DNA of 64,000 nucleotides from Propionispora vibrioides. GTDB lineage: Bacteria > Bacillota > Negativicutes > Propionisporales > Propionisporaceae. Below are positions 9,023 through 18,043 of this stretch, one piece after another (position 1 is the stretch's first letter; each line of letters starts with the position of its first letter). Both the position numbers and the translations under genes were made by a program. The stretch spans positions 124,001-188,000 of the forward strand of contig NZ_FODY01000002.1 in assembly GCF_900110485.1 (NCBI RefSeq), in the 5' to 3' direction. The notes beneath the pieces are model-generated. The model searched no databases. It was not told the DNA's origin and worked only from the letters and a program-made list of their open reading frames with translations.

Positions 9023-9804
9023 CTAAGCATTTGCCTGCCTTCCTTAACTGCCATTTGCCGGATTTCTTTCGGATAATATTGCAACAGGTCCTCCGTATAG
9101 CTGCCGTCACTTTCATAGACAATGAGCGGCGGCAGTACCTCCAGGCCTGGTCTGGCACCGCGGATGCCTTCCACCAGCAGCATATTGGGCCCTTTGTTCA
9201 GATGAGGATGCACCAGTTGCAACCGTTTTGGCTCCAAACCGGCGGCCCCCATAACGCTGAGAATTTCTGCCATCCGTTCCGGCAGATGCACCATGGCGAA
9301 ACGGCCCCGATATTTTACCAAATAACGCGCCGCCGCCACAACATCCTGCAGCGTAGCTGTAAGTTCATGACATGCCCGGGCAATCCCTGCCTGGGGACTG
9401 ATGTAGCCGCCACCAACCGGCCGGTAAGGCGGATTGGCAATGACCACTTCATATGCACCGGCCACCAGCACACCCTTTAGCTGCCGAAGATCGCCCTGTA
9501 AAATAGTAACCTTATCCTGCAGGTGATTCAGAGCCACACTGCGCGCCGCCCTTTCCGACATTTGACAATCAAGCTCAATGCCGGTTACGGAACCAACGTC
9601 CCGGGTGGTAAGTAAAAGTGGCATCACGCCGGTTCCCGTACCCAAGTCGACCACCCGGTCACCAGGCCTTAGCATCACAAAATGCGACAATAAGACGGCA
9701 TCTAAAGAAAAACAAAATTCATCAGGATGCTGAATAATTTTCAAACCATTGATGCCAAGATCATCCAGTCGCTCTTTGGGCTGCAACCAGTCTTTATGCT
9801 CCAT
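9019..9804 (-). CDS. tRNA1(Val) adenine-N6-methyltransferase-like protein (TrmN6/YabB family)
   Basis: 261 residues. Class I SAM methyltransferase: VVDLGTGTGVMPLLL is motif I and VIANPPYRP is the N-P-P-Y motif of N6-adenine methyltransferases. The ATG at 9802-9804 overlaps the end of ricT by eleven bases and gives the family's normal N-terminus (the DDLGINGLKIIQ block near residue 14). The E. coli relative modifies A37 of tRNA-Val, and the B. subtilis YabB position next to rsmI is the same. Substrate is assigned by family and synteny only. Confidence 0.85.
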   Translation of the reverse strand: MEHKDWLQPKERLDDLGINGLKIIQHPDEFCFSLDAVLLSHFVMLRPGDRVVDLGTGTGVMPLLLTTRDVGSVTGIELDCQMSERAARSVALNHLQDKVTILQGDLRQLKGVLVAGAYEVVIANPPYRPVGGGYISPQAGIARACHELTATLQDVVAAARYLVKYRGRFAMVHLPERMAEILSVMGAAGLEPKRLQLVHPHLNKGPNMLLVEGIRGARPGLEVLPPLIVYESDGSYTEDLLQYYPKEIRQMAVKEGRQMLR

Positions 9805-10612
9805 TCGTTTCTTTTTCCACCACATCTTCCCATGGCACATCAACGGTTTTACCGTCAGTCAGGACTACGGTAGCCAGCTTTTTATTATGGTTAATAGCCA
9901 CCACCTTACCCTCACCTTCAATCGTAACTACGTCAACACCCACAGGTGGCGGCGTAATCTTCTTGCTGGAAGAGCTGTAGCGGTCACTTTCATATTTCAG
10001 ACAACACATCAAGCGCCCGCAGATGCCGGAAATTTTAGTCGGATTGAGCGATAAATTCTGGTCCTTGGCCATCCGGATGGATACCGGCTCAAAGTCTCCC
10101 AGAAATGTTGCGCAGCATAAAGGACGCCCGCAACAGCCAATCCCGCCCATCATTTTGGCTTCATCTCTGACGCCAATCTGCCTAAGTTCAATGCGGGTAC
10201 GGAAAACTGAGGCCAGATCCTTAACCAGTTCTCTAAAATCAATACGGCCGTCAGCGGTAAAATAAAATATGATTTTATTTACATCAAAAGTATATTCTAC
10301 ATCAACCAGATTCATCGGCAGGCCATGGGCCGCGATTTTTTGGCTGCACAAGGTAAATGCTTCAACTTCCTTGGCCCTATTTTCTTTTACCTTTTCCTTA
10401 TCGGCCTCCGTCGCCTGACGTTGAACGGTTTTTAACGGCGCAACAATATCCTTGTCGGCCACTTCCCGCACCCCAATAACAATTTCTCCATATTCCAGCC
10501 CTCTGGCCGTCTCGACAATCACATGATCACCGGCAGCCAGCTTAAAGTGTCCGGGATCAAAATAATATATTTTTCCTGCTTTCTTAAATCGCACTCCCAC
10601 TACTACTTGCAA
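9794..10612 (-). CDS. ricT: RicT (YaaT), PSP1-domain regulator of the Ric/Y complex
   Basis: 272 residues. In Bacillus, RicT joins RicA and RicF in an iron-sulfur-containing complex that controls RNase Y processing, competence and sporulation phosphorelay. The PSP1 domain covers about residues 55-170, and the paired cysteine clusters CCGRPLCC and CGRLMCC are the conserved Fe-S ligands. Translation starts at a TTG (10610-10612) behind GGAGGACAGC. It overlaps the 3' end of holB by 29 bases, matching the holB-yaaT order of Firmicutes. Confidence 0.93.
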   Translation of the reverse strand: MQVVVGVRFKKAGKIYYFDPGHFKLAAGDHVIVETARGLEYGEIVIGVREVADKDIVAPLKTVQRQATEADKEKVKENRAKEVEAFTLCSQKIAAHGLPMNLVDVEYTFDVNKIIFYFTADGRIDFRELVKDLASVFRTRIELRQIGVRDEAKMMGGIGCCGRPLCCATFLGDFEPVSIRMAKDQNLSLNPTKISGICGRLMCCLKYESDRYSSSSKKITPPPVGVDVVTIEGEGKVVAINHNKKLATVVLTDGKTVDVPWEDVVEKETNGA

Positions 10613-11603
10613 AATGCTGTCCTCCTTTCATCATTTCCATTATATGAATCAATAAAGCTTCCAGGACTAAACGAATATTGCCGTTACCCGTCAAGGCTCT
10701 TTCCGCCTGGCGAATTCGTCCAAAGGCCGCCAGCAAGGCCGTCTCTTCCCAGTAAAGAGCCTGTTCAGCCAATTGGCCGGCCAGGTCTATGTTAAACAGC
10801 AGGCTTTGCTCCCGGTTGACCCGGTATACTAATATATCCCGCAGCAGCAAAGTCACATAGTGCAAAAGCTCCAGCACATCCTGCCTTGTATACTTCTCCA
10901 ATTCCTCCGGTAAAGTCCAAAGGGCTTGTCCCCTGCTATCCGTCAGAGCGGCTACCAGGGCAAACGCCTGGTCGCGGATCCGCAAACCGTCCGGCTCCAG
11001 CAGCCCCAGTGCCGTACCCATTTTACCGTTTCCTAACCGCACAGCTACTTCTGCCTCTCTGGCCGGATATCCCTTCGCTACCAGTGCCGCCAGCAACTCT
11101 TGCCAGGGCTGAGCCTGAAACCCAACAGTCAGGCAGCGGGATATAATCGTATCCAGCAGCATTTGCCGTCTGGCGGTCACTAAGATAAACACAGCGTGTC
11201 CCGGCGGCTCCTCCAGAACTTTTAACAGGCTGTTTGCCGCCTGAGTTGTCATTTTATCCGAATTTTCAATAACCACAACGCGCCGATCGCCTAAATAAGG
11301 CACCAAGGATACCTGATGCTGCAACGCCCTGATTTGTTCAATGCGGATACTGGCCCCTTCCGGACGGATCAGGCTGAAATCCGGATGATTGTTCTGGGCA
11401 AACTGCCGGCAGGACGGACACCTGCCGCAAGGCTTGTCGGCCGACTCGCATAGCAAGGCGGCGGACAAAACCCCGGCCGTAAGCATTTTCCCGACCCCCT
11501 CGGGGCCGGCAAACAACAACGCGTGGGGCATTCGGTCCGCCTGCAGCATCGCCCGCAAGTTTGCAATTGTCACCGTATGACCAATAATGCTATCCCAGTT
11601 CAA
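10584..11603 (-). CDS. holB: DNA polymerase III subunit delta prime
   Basis: 339 residues. Clamp-loader AAA+ subunit. The P-loop-like FAGPEGVGK (about residues 32-40), the zinc site CGRCPSCRQF (about 60-69), and VVIENSDKMT/LLKVLEEPPGHAVFIL (sensor region) are visible. It sits between yaaR and ricT as in Bacillus (tmk-yaaR-holB-ricT). Its stop lies inside the first codons of ricT, suggesting coupled translation. Confidence 0.93.
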   Translation of the reverse strand: MNWDSIIGHTVTIANLRAMLQADRMPHALLFAGPEGVGKMLTAGVLSAALLCESADKPCGRCPSCRQFAQNNHPDFSLIRPEGASIRIEQIRALQHQVSLVPYLGDRRVVVIENSDKMTTQAANSLLKVLEEPPGHAVFILVTARRQMLLDTIISRCLTVGFQAQPWQELLAALVAKGYPAREAEVAVRLGNGKMGTALGLLEPDGLRIRDQAFALVAALTDSRGQALWTLPEELEKYTRQDVLELLHYVTLLLRDILVYRVNREQSLLFNIDLAGQLAEQALYWEETALLAAFGRIRQAERALTGNGNIRLVLEALLIHIMEMMKGGQHFASSSGSAI

Positions 11604-11616
11604 AGTTTGTTCATCC

Positions 11617-12063
11617 TTACATATATAAATCTACCAGCATGCCGCGAATCGCATCCTGTTTAGCCATAATATCCAGCTGGCGCTTCTGCCCCTGCCGTAC
11701 ATCCTCCGCCAGTTCTTCCAGCGTGGAATCCACCTTTTTTATAATGGTATATACCTTCTGCCGCCCATAGCGATCCCAGCCGGCCTGAGATTTCAGGCTG
11801 TACATATTGCCTACCGCTTCGCCAATAAAATTCCGGACCAATTCACGGTACGTCTTAAGCTCAGAGTAGGTGGGCACTTGTCCCAGCCGCTTTCCCTGCT
11901 CGGTAATCTGCTCAAGTAGTGCATTCAGCCGTTCCTTAGACTGCCCATCCTGTATTTTCAATAGATCAGAAGCAAAATGGCCATCCGTTTTTTCCGCCTT
12001 CCCCCCGGTATCGCGCTCGGTTACAGGAAGTGGATTGCCTGTTCCCATCTTATTAATTTTCAC
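11617..12063 (-). CDS. yaaR: YaaR family protein (DUF327)
   Basis: 148 residues, largely helical, no catalytic motif. The tail QKRQLDIMAKQDAIRGMLVD and the conserved SLKSQAGWDRYGRQKVYTII block identify the DUF327/YaaR family, whose function is not established. The GTG at 12061-12063 is preferred over a TTG eleven codons upstream because AAAGGCAGG precedes it and the product then begins VKINK, as relatives do. It lies between tmk and holB in the conserved order. Confidence 0.82.
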   Translation of the reverse strand: MKINKMGTGNPLPVTERDTGGKAEKTDGHFASDLLKIQDGQSKERLNALLEQITEQGKRLGQVPTYSELKTYRELVRNFIGEAVGNMYSLKSQAGWDRYGRQKVYTIIKKVDSTLEELAEDVRQGQKRQLDIMAKQDAIRGMLVDLYM

Positions 12064-12163
12064 AAAAGAGCCTGCCTTTCTTCTAGCTAATACCAAAAAC
12101 GGTGTACATACTTTTATTCATTATAATTATAATTGTTTTATTTAAAATAAGCAAACCATCCGC

Positions 12164-12856
12164 TCAGCCGGGGTTATCGGCACCGGTCAGCAATCCGGCC
12201 ACCCGGGCATACACTTCCTCGTGAATGTCATCAATGCTTCTTAACGTTTCATCCTTTACACACGATACGATCTGCCAGCCATAACGTTCGGCAATTTGCC
12301 GGTAACAGTCATAACAGCGCGTCAGGTAAGCCTGGTCCTGTTCATGAATATCCTTTTCAGCAAAGCCCGCCTTGCTGGCCCGTTCGGCCAGCAGCTTTTG
12401 GCTGTAGGCAGGCGGCATATCCAGCAAGATAACCGCATCAGGCACGGGCAGTCCCATTTTGACAAACTCAAAATCCCACAGCCAGTCCAGAAAGCTCCCC
12501 CTGGCCGCCGCATCGGCAAGCTTCACCGCCTGATGCACCATATTGGAAGTGGTGTAGCGGTCGCATACTACAATCCCCCCGGCCTTTAAAAAGCCTTCCC
12601 AGTCTGCCTTGTAGGAGGCAAAACGGTCCACCGCATAAAAGGTGGATGCCGCATAGGGATTGACTGCTGCCGCATCCCGTCCGAAATGTCCCTGCAGGTA
12701 CATTTTTATCAGCGCCGAAGACGGGCTTTGATAATCGGGAAATTCTACTTTTCTAACCCGGCGGCCTTCCTGTTCCAGCCGGCGGCAGAGTTTTGCCGTC
12801 TGCGTCGCTTTGCCGCAGCCGTCACCGGCTTCGATAATAATCAGTTTTCCTGTCAT
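12164..12856 (-). CDS. tmk: Thymidylate kinase
   Basis: 230 residues. Phosphorylates dTMP to dTDP. The P-loop EAGDGCGKATQT (residues 9-20), the DRY-type motif VVCDRYTTSN and a lid region (LLAERASKAGFAEKD) are visible. The P-loop varies from the usual EGxDGxGKST but keeps the Gly-Lys. It starts immediately after the decarboxylase stop, so the two genes are co-transcribed, a pairing common in Firmicutes (B. subtilis yaaO-tmk). Confidence 0.92.
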   Translation of the reverse strand: MTGKLIIIEAGDGCGKATQTAKLCRRLEQEGRRVRKVEFPDYQSPSSALIKMYLQGHFGRDAAAVNPYAASTFYAVDRFASYKADWEGFLKAGGIVVCDRYTTSNMVHQAVKLADAAARGSFLDWLWDFEFVKMGLPVPDAVILLDMPPAYSQKLLAERASKAGFAEKDIHEQDQAYLTRCYDCYRQIAERYGWQIVSCVKDETLRSIDDIHEEVYARVAGLLTGADNPG

Positions 12857-14329
12857 TTAGTCCACCACTTTTATTGTTTTTAGCGTATAGTCTTCCGGGC
12901 CGGAAATATGAAGTCCCGCCGCCTGAAGCTGTGTGCAGTAGTCGATAATATCCTGCGAAATCCGTTCGCCCGGACATAAAAGCGGTATGCCCGGCGGATA
13001 AAATGTAACAATTTCGGCGCAAACAAACCCGGCCGACTGCTGGAACGGTACCATGCAGGTATTGCCAAACAGCGCATCCCGCGGCGATAAAACTCCTTCC
13101 GGCGGTGCCGGGTAACGAGTGGCGGCATAGACATCTTCCATAGCGGCAAAATCACTTTTGCCTGAATAATGCTCCGCCATATCCCGCAAGGCCCGCACCA
13201 GCGTCTGCACTTCCAGTTCACCGTCGCCCAGCGTGATCAGGAACAATACATTATACATATCGGAAAGCTCTACCTGAATATTGTACTTATGACGCAATAT
13301 CCGTTCGGCTTCGGCCCCTTGCAGGCCCAGGCCCTTGACAGTTACCGTAACTTTAGTCGGGTCGATACTGTGCACTCCGGGATTGCCGATTTTTTCCCGG
13401 CCAAAGCAATACAGCCCCGGAATTTTATTAATTTCGCTCCGTGTCCACTCTGCCAGTTTGATCGCCCGGTTTACCAAATCATAGCCCTGGGTTGCCATTT
13501 GCATCCGGGCAACATCGAGCGAAGCCAGCATAATATAGTTAGGGCTGGTCGACTGGACCAGCTGGAGCATGGATTTCAAGTGCGGCACCCGGATGCGCCC
13601 CTCCCGGCAGTGCACAATAGAGCACTGGGTCATGGCACCAATAATTTTATGTGTACTCTGAGCGCACATATCGGCACCGGCATCCAGCGCCTGAACCGGC
13701 AGACAGTCGCCAAATTTCAGATGCGGTCCGTGCGCCTCGTCAACCATAACCACCATACTGTGGGCATGTACAATATCAACGATCTTTTTAAGATCGGTAG
13801 CTACCCCATAATAGGTAGGATTGATAATCAGAACACCCTTGGCCTCAGGATGCAGTTGCACCGCCATCGCTACCGTTTCCGGCGTAACTCCCATTGCCAG
13901 GCCCAGCTCGCTGTCCACCTCCGGTTGCATAAACACAGGAATGGCACCGCTTAAAATAATGCCGCCGATAATCGAACGATGAGCATTTCGTGGCACGATA
14001 ATCTTGTCCCCCGGTCCGGCCACCGCCAAAATCATGGCATAAATACCGCCGGTAGTGCCGTTGACCACAAAAAAGCTATGGTCGGCCCCGTATAACTGAG
14101 CGGTCAAATCCTGAGCTTCCTTGATACAACCATGGGGCTCGTGCAAATCATCCATATCTTCCATTAATGCCAAGTCCAGCGCTAAGGTAGCTCTCCCCAA
14201 TATGTTTTCCAGGACGGGATGCATACCCTTGCCCTGTTTATGTCCCGGTGTATGAAAAGGCATAACGCCATCGGCCACATATTTTTGCATGGCTTTCAAT
14301 AACGGTGTATCTGTCTGTCTGGAGTACAT
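12857..14329 (-). CDS. Orn/Lys/Arg decarboxylase family, PLP-dependent
   Basis: 490 residues. Fold-type I PLP enzyme; STHKIIGAMTQCSIVH carries the Schiff-base lysine (residue 228), MVDEAHGPHL supplies the PLP-binding Asp-Glu-Ala-His block, and the C-terminal PPGIPLLCPGERIS segment is diagnostic of the family. Members decarboxylate arginine, lysine or ornithine in polyamine synthesis or acid resistance; the substrate cannot be decided from these motifs. B. subtilis has YaaO at the same place before tmk. The start follows GGGGGATTGG. It lacks the N-terminal wing domain of the large enterobacterial enzymes. Confidence 0.88.
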   Translation of the reverse strand: MYSRQTDTPLLKAMQKYVADGVMPFHTPGHKQGKGMHPVLENILGRATLALDLALMEDMDDLHEPHGCIKEAQDLTAQLYGADHSFFVVNGTTGGIYAMILAVAGPGDKIIVPRNAHRSIIGGIILSGAIPVFMQPEVDSELGLAMGVTPETVAMAVQLHPEAKGVLIINPTYYGVATDLKKIVDIVHAHSMVVMVDEAHGPHLKFGDCLPVQALDAGADMCAQSTHKIIGAMTQCSIVHCREGRIRVPHLKSMLQLVQSTSPNYIMLASLDVARMQMATQGYDLVNRAIKLAEWTRSEINKIPGLYCFGREKIGNPGVHSIDPTKVTVTVKGLGLQGAEAERILRHKYNIQVELSDMYNVLFLITLGDGELEVQTLVRALRDMAEHYSGKSDFAAMEDVYAATRYPAPPEGVLSPRDALFGNTCMVPFQQSAGFVCAEIVTFYPPGIPLLCPGERISQDIIDYCTQLQAAGLHISGPEDYTLKTIKVVD

Positions 14330-14465
14330 CCAATCCCCCCGAACATTGTTAAAATTTGGCTAATAGTCTTTCTCGAATATTATATCCTATTTTATTACGC
14401 TAATGTTAGAAAAAAATGAATTTAACGCAATTTCTTTTCCCTTTCGGCAAAGCAAGCTAAAAAAT

Positions 14466-14505
14466 AAAAAAGTGAGTACTCACAATTCTGTAAGAACCCA
14501 CTTTA
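14466..14505 (-). terminator. Probable terminator after the feoA pair
   Basis: On the minus strand an imperfect stem (AAGTGGG ... CTCACTT with an inner CTTAC/GTGAG helix) is followed by TTTTTTATTTTTTA. Confidence 0.55.
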
Positions 14506-14517
14506 TCAATTATTCTA

Positions 14518-14730
14518 CTATTGAACGTCAATCTGATGGGCCAGCCGGAACTCCAGCATAATCCGCGTCCGTTTAACACCAATCAGCAGGGAAGATGCAT
14601 TCCGGCTAATCACGCGAACCAACGCACCGGTTGTCAATCCCATATCAAGCAGACGGATACGATGATCACCGCAATGTCTTATATCAACTACTTTAACTTC
14701 CTGTCCGGGACTTGCCATAGTCAGCGGCAT
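14518..14730 (-). CDS. feoA: FeoA-domain protein (second copy)
   Basis: 70 residues forming a single FeoA SH3-like beta barrel: HRIRLLDMGLTTGALVRVIS matches the family's R-L-x-x-M-G-[LI]-x-x-G-x-x-[IV] signature, and the C-terminus continues with the RNASSLLIGVKRTRIML strand block. FeoA is a small cytosolic partner of the ferrous transporter FeoB. It lies 18 bases downstream of another feoA; no feoB is in the window. The two copies are only distantly alike, so this is not a recent duplication. Confidence 0.85.
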   Translation of the reverse strand: MPLTMASPGQEVKVVDIRHCGDHRIRLLDMGLTTGALVRVISRNASSLLIGVKRTRIMLEFRLAHQIDVQ

Positions 14731-14748
14731 ATGAGTATCCTTCCCTTC

Positions 14749-14979
14749 TTAAGCTCCTTCAAGCTGAATCATGGATGCTTCCGATTTACGCAAGGATAAG
14801 TTAAACCCTTTTACCTTGATTTCAATCGGATCGCCCAAGGGGGCAAATTTCAACACCGTAATATTGGCACCGGGGACAATTCCCATATCCACAATCCGAC
14901 GGTAAACAGGTCCGTTGCCTTTTACCTTGACAACAACTCCCTGTTCGCCAGGCTTCAACTCGCTCAAATGCTTAGACAT
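14749..14979 (-). CDS. feoA: FeoA-domain protein (first copy)
   Basis: 76 residues. GNGPVYRRIVDMGIVPGANITVLKFA followed by PIEIKVKGFNLSLRKSEA is a complete FeoA domain. It is the first gene after a strong promoter with two overlapping Fur-type palindromes, so expression should rise under iron limitation. It is followed directly by the second feoA. FeoA normally assists FeoB in Fe(II) import; a feoB elsewhere in the genome is likely. Confidence 0.9.
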   Translation of the reverse strand: MSKHLSELKPGEQGVVVKVKGNGPVYRRIVDMGIVPGANITVLKFAPLGDPIEIKVKGFNLSLRKSEASMIQLEGA

Positions 14980-15011
14980 ACCGCACTCCCCCTACTTCCT
15001 CTATGATAACC

Positions 15012-15033
15012 ATGAATATGATATTCATTATCA
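15012..15033 (-). promoter_or_regulatory. Fur-type box upstream of the feoA pair
   Basis: On the minus strand TGATAATGAATATCA (15019-15033) fits the 7-1-7 Fur consensus. It is the same fifteen bases as the box before apbE. It overlaps a second palindrome ATGAATATGATATTCAT (15012-15028), the arrangement expected for two Fur dimers. It lies just downstream of the -10 element. Confidence 0.75.
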
Positions 15034-15046
15034 ACTGAACATATAT

Positions 15047-15076
15047 ATTATAAACAAAATGTCCCACCCGTGTCAA
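15047..15076 (-). promoter_or_regulatory. Promoter of the feoA operon
   Basis: Minus strand: TTGACA at 15071-15076, an 18-base spacer and TATAAT at 15047-15052. Both hexamers are perfect. Confidence 0.8.
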
Positions 15077-15191
15077 CAGGCCGGCCCATAAAATTAATCA
15101 TAAAATAGCGTCTGCTCAATAGGGCCTACTTTTTAACCGATAAAATTAAACTAACCGTGGCGCAGCCGTCAATCCTTCCATTTGTCCTGTG

Positions 15192-15242
15192 CGAAAAATC
15201 AAACGGAGCTGCCGTAATATTTCTATCACGGCAGCTCCGTTG
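15192..15242 (-). terminator. Intrinsic terminator of serS
   Basis: Perfect stem AACGGAGCTGCCGT/ACGGCAGCTCCGTT followed on the minus strand by TTGATTTTTCG. Confidence 0.85.
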
Positions 15243-15255
15243 GGTTAGAGCGTGT

Positions 15256-16524
15256 CTATTTAATTACATCGACACCCATATACGGACGCAACGCTTCCGG
15301 GACAACCACCGAACCGTCATCCTGCTGGTAGTTTTCCAATATGGCGGCTACCGTCCGGCCAATAGCCACACCGGAACCATTCAGCGTATGCACAAACTCA
15401 GGTTTGGCCTTTGGTTCGCGACGGAACTTGATATCCGCCCGGCGGGCCTGGAAATCTTCAAAGTTCGAGCAGGAGGAAATTTCCCGATATTTGCCAAAGC
15501 TCGGCAGCCATACCTCCAGGTCATAGGTCTTAGCTGAGGAAAAGCCCATGTCGCCGGTACACAGCAAAACAACACGATAAGGCAGGCCTAGCAGTTGTAA
15601 AACCCGTTCGGCATTATTGGTAAGCTTCTCCAGCTCCTGGTAGGAATCTTCCGGTTTGCTGAACTTAACCAGTTCCACTTTATTAAACTGATGCTGGCGA
15701 ATAAGGCCTCGCGTATCTCTGCCGGCGGCACCGGCTTCAGCCCGGAAACAGGCACTGTAGGCCGTATAGCATAACGGCAGGTCTTTACCGTCCAGAATTT
15801 CCCCACGATGCAAATTGGTAACAGGCACTTCGGCGGTGGGGATCAGATAATAGTCCAACCCTTCCAGCTTAAACATATCCTGTCCGAACTTGGGCAATTG
15901 TCCTGTTCCGGTCATACTGTCCTTATTGGCAATAAAGGGCGGAAAAAATTCGGTATAACCATGCTCACCGGTATGTAAATCCAGCATGAAGTTGATCAGC
16001 GAACGCTCCAGGCGGGCTCCCAGTCCCCGGTAAAAAGTAAACCGCGCACCGGTTACCTTGCCGCCCCGCTCAAAATCCAATAAGCCGAGCTTCTCACCAA
16101 TCTCCCAGTGAGCCTTGGGTTCCGTGGCAAACTCACGGGGCGTTCCCCATCGGCGAATTTCCTGGTTCGCCGTTTCATCAGCGCCGATCACTACCGATTG
16201 ATGGGGGACATTGGGAATATTCATAACAATATCGCTAATGGCACTTTCCACTTGCTTTACCTGGCCATCCAATACCGCAATCCGATCGCCTACAGCCCGC
16301 ATCTCAGCCACCAGCTCGTCGGCATTTTCCTTGGCCTTTTTCAGCTTGCTAATTTCCTGCGATACAACATTTCTTTTATTTTTGAGACTTTCGACCTCGC
16401 TTAACAGTTCACGGCGCTCTCTTTCCAAAACAATAAATTGGTCTAAATTCATTGCAGAAGCACGGTTTTGCAAAGCTTGCAGCACGGTTTCCGTGTTATC
16501 ACGGATAAACTTGATATCCAACAT
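15256..16524 (-). CDS. serS: Seryl-tRNA synthetase
   Basis: 422 residues. Class II synthetase. It has an N-terminal two-helix coiled-coil arm (about residues 28-100) that grips the tRNA-Ser long variable arm, motif 2 around [22 protein letters not shown] and motif 3 [18 protein letters not shown] near the C-terminus. I start at the ATG at 16522-16524, which has GGAGGGG and gives the universal [11 protein letters not shown]-terminus; an ATG 28 codons upstream would run through a leader hairpin. Confidence 0.96.
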   Translation of the reverse strand: MLDIKFIRDNTETVLQALQNRASAMNLDQFIVLERERRELLSEVESLKNKRNVVSQEISKLKKAKENADELVAEMRAVGDRIAVLDGQVKQVESAISDIVMNIPNVPHQSVVIGADETANQEIRRWGTPREFATEPKAHWEIGEKLGLLDFERGGKVTGARFTFYRGLGARLERSLINFMLDLHTGEHGYTEFFPPFIANKDSMTGTGQLPKFGQDMFKLEGLDYYLIPTAEVPVTNLHRGEILDGKDLPLCYTAYSACFRAEAGAAGRDTRGLIRQHQFNKVELVKFSKPEDSYQELEKLTNNAERVLQLLGLPYRVVLLCTGDMGFSSAKTYDLEVWLPSFGKYREISSCSNFEDFQARRADIKFRREPKAKPEFVHTLNGSGVAIGRTVAAILENYQQDDGSVVVPEALRPYMGVDVIK

Positions 16525-16532
16525 TGTTACCC

Positions 16533-16569
16533 CTCCTAAAACAAAAACTCTCGCCATTGGTAGGGACGA
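16533..16569 (-). promoter_or_regulatory. Leader terminator (candidate attenuator) before serS
   Basis: On the minus strand CTCTCG ... CGAGAG plus TTTTTGTTTT forms an intrinsic terminator between the serS promoter and its ribosome site, preceded by a smaller CCCGTTTGCGGG hairpin. No gene upstream on this strand needs ending, so the hairpin must act in the serS leader. No T-box consensus (GGGTGG) is present. Confidence 0.5.
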
Positions 16570-16660
16570 GAGCCTATTCCCGCAAACGGGCGCCGCCATA
16601 ACCGGCATTCAAAACATGCTATGTAACCGCTCGTAATGTAAGAATATTCTATCCTAATAC

Positions 16661-16689
16661 ATTCTACAATATACGCCAAATATTGTAAA
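16661..16689 (-). promoter_or_regulatory. Promoter of serS
   Basis: Minus strand: TTTACA at 16684-16689, a 17-base spacer and TAGAAT at 16661-16666. It leaves a leader of about 130 bases. Confidence 0.6.
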
Positions 16690-16716
16690 GTCTATTCCAC
16701 CAGTACTTTGCATCTA

Positions 16717-16881
16717 TTAGTGGTCTATAAACCCTAATTCTATAGTGTTCTCACGAGATCTTTTCCGCCTTATTTTGTTGTCGTCGGCTTACATATTTCC
16801 GATATGTGCGCCTCCTCCGCCTCGCAGGGCAAAAAATCTCTCGCAATTCATCCTATAGGCTTAGAGTTTACAGACCACTAG
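16717..16881. repeat. Dispersed inverted-repeat element, copy A' (165 bp)
   Basis: Second copy of the element at 837-1001, same length and orientation, differing at about 15 positions. Its ends (16717-16737 and 16861-16881) are inverted repeats; the core box is at 16828-16846. It separates serS from the divergent YkvI-like gene. Confidence 0.85.
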
Positions 16882-16987
16882 TCCCCGAACTGCAATATTT
16901 TCAGCGGCGGAAAATCTTTCGGCAAAAATCAGGAACCTTTGCATACACTTTATTAATTTGATGGATCACCGGGCAAGGAGGGCTTAT

Positions 16988-18043
16988 ATGCATTTCAAAA
17001 AAGTACTGGCCGTTTTTAAAATTGCCGCAGCCTATGCGGGCACCATCATTGGCGCCGGCTTTGCTTCCGGCCAGGAGCTGCTGCAGTTTTTCGTCGTCTA
17101 CGGCGCCACAGGGCTTTGGGGCATCCTGCTGGCCGGCATTCTGTTCTCCCTGCTGGGCTATTGCATTCTGGAACTGGGCTACCGGCTGCGGGCCACCGGC
17201 TATCATCAGGTGTTATATCACGTATGCGGCCAGAAAATAGCCGTATTTTTTGACATCATCATTGCCGTATTTCTGTTTAGCGTGTTAACCATCATGCTGG
17301 CCGGCGCCGGAACCATGTGCGAGGACGTGTTTGCCCTGCCCCGCTTTTTGGGCTTAACCGCCATGGCCCTCCTCGCTTTCGGCACGGCCGTTTGCGGCAT
17401 CCGCGGCATTACCTTCATTAATATGTGCATGCTACCGCTGCTGGCTTTATCTACTTTATCCGTAGGGCTGTACTCTATTATTTATCACGGCATTACGGCC
17501 GACCTGCTGGCCTACTCTATACCGGTCAGCACCTATGACCAGCCGCACTGGATTTTATCCAGCGTATTATATGTTTCCTATAACTTGATCATGGGTTCCA
17601 CCGTGCTGGCCCCTCTGGGGCCGTTTATCCCCACCCGGCAACTACGGTTTTGGGGCAGCCTGACCGGCGGCTTTTTCATAACCCTGCTGGCCGGCTTTGT
17701 CGCCTTCATCGTCATGCTGCACTACCCCGATATTCTCAGTTATGAAATTCCCATGCTGCAAATTTCCAGCACTCAGCCCAGCATTAATTCCATCGCCTAC
17801 GCCTGCATGTTTCTGACGGCCATGTATACCACGGCGGCCACCACGCTCTATGCCTGCGCCGACAAACTGCGCGTCACTTCAGGTCTGGGGCTCGGCAAGG
17901 CCGGTATACTGATTGCCGCCGCCAGTCTTTACTTGAGCCAATTTGGTTTTTCCACACTGATCTCTTTCGTGTTCCCTCTTGTCGGCTATCTGTCGCTTTA
18001 TTTCATGTTTCGCCTCTGCTATATAGGCTTTTTATCCAAATAG
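16988..18043 (+). CDS. YkvI-like integral membrane protein
   Basis: 351 residues with about ten hydrophobic segments. The N-terminus AGTIIGAGFASGQELLQFF, with its unwound glycine-rich first helix, is the signature of the YkvI family, related to LeuT-fold amino-acid and sodium symporters. Substrate is unknown. The ATG at 16988 is chosen because AAGGAGGG precedes it; a start 30 bases upstream has no ribosome site. Its last 25 bases overlap the end of the converging thioredoxin-reductase-like gene. Confidence 0.75.
   Translation: MHFKKVLAVFKIAAAYAGTIIGAGFASGQELLQFFVVYGATGLWGILLAGILFSLLGYCILELGYRLRATGYHQVLYHVCGQKIAVFFDIIIAVFLFSVLTIMLAGAGTMCEDVFALPRFLGLTAMALLAFGTAVCGIRGITFINMCMLPLLALSTLSVGLYSIIYHGITADLLAYSIPVSTYDQPHWILSSVLYVSYNLIMGSTVLAPLGPFIPTRQLRFWGSLTGGFFITLLAGFVAFIVMLHYPDILSYEIPMLQISSTQPSINSIAYACMFLTAMYTTAATTLYACADKLRVTSGLGLGKAGILIAAASLYLSQFGFSTLISFVFPLVGYLSLYFMFRLCYIGFLSK

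Noticed and set aside
13169..13954. Long plus-strand open frame of 261 codons
   Set aside because: Lies entirely antisense to the Orn/Lys/Arg decarboxylase, whose motifs are intact; no ribosome site or recognisable domain.
16525..16700. T-box in front of serS
   Set aside because: No GGGTGG consensus, no specifier loop and no stem I; only a terminator hairpin is seen.
16958..16987. Upstream start for the YkvI-like gene
   Set aside because: No ribosome site; the ATG at 16988 has AAGGAGGG and gives the family N-terminus.
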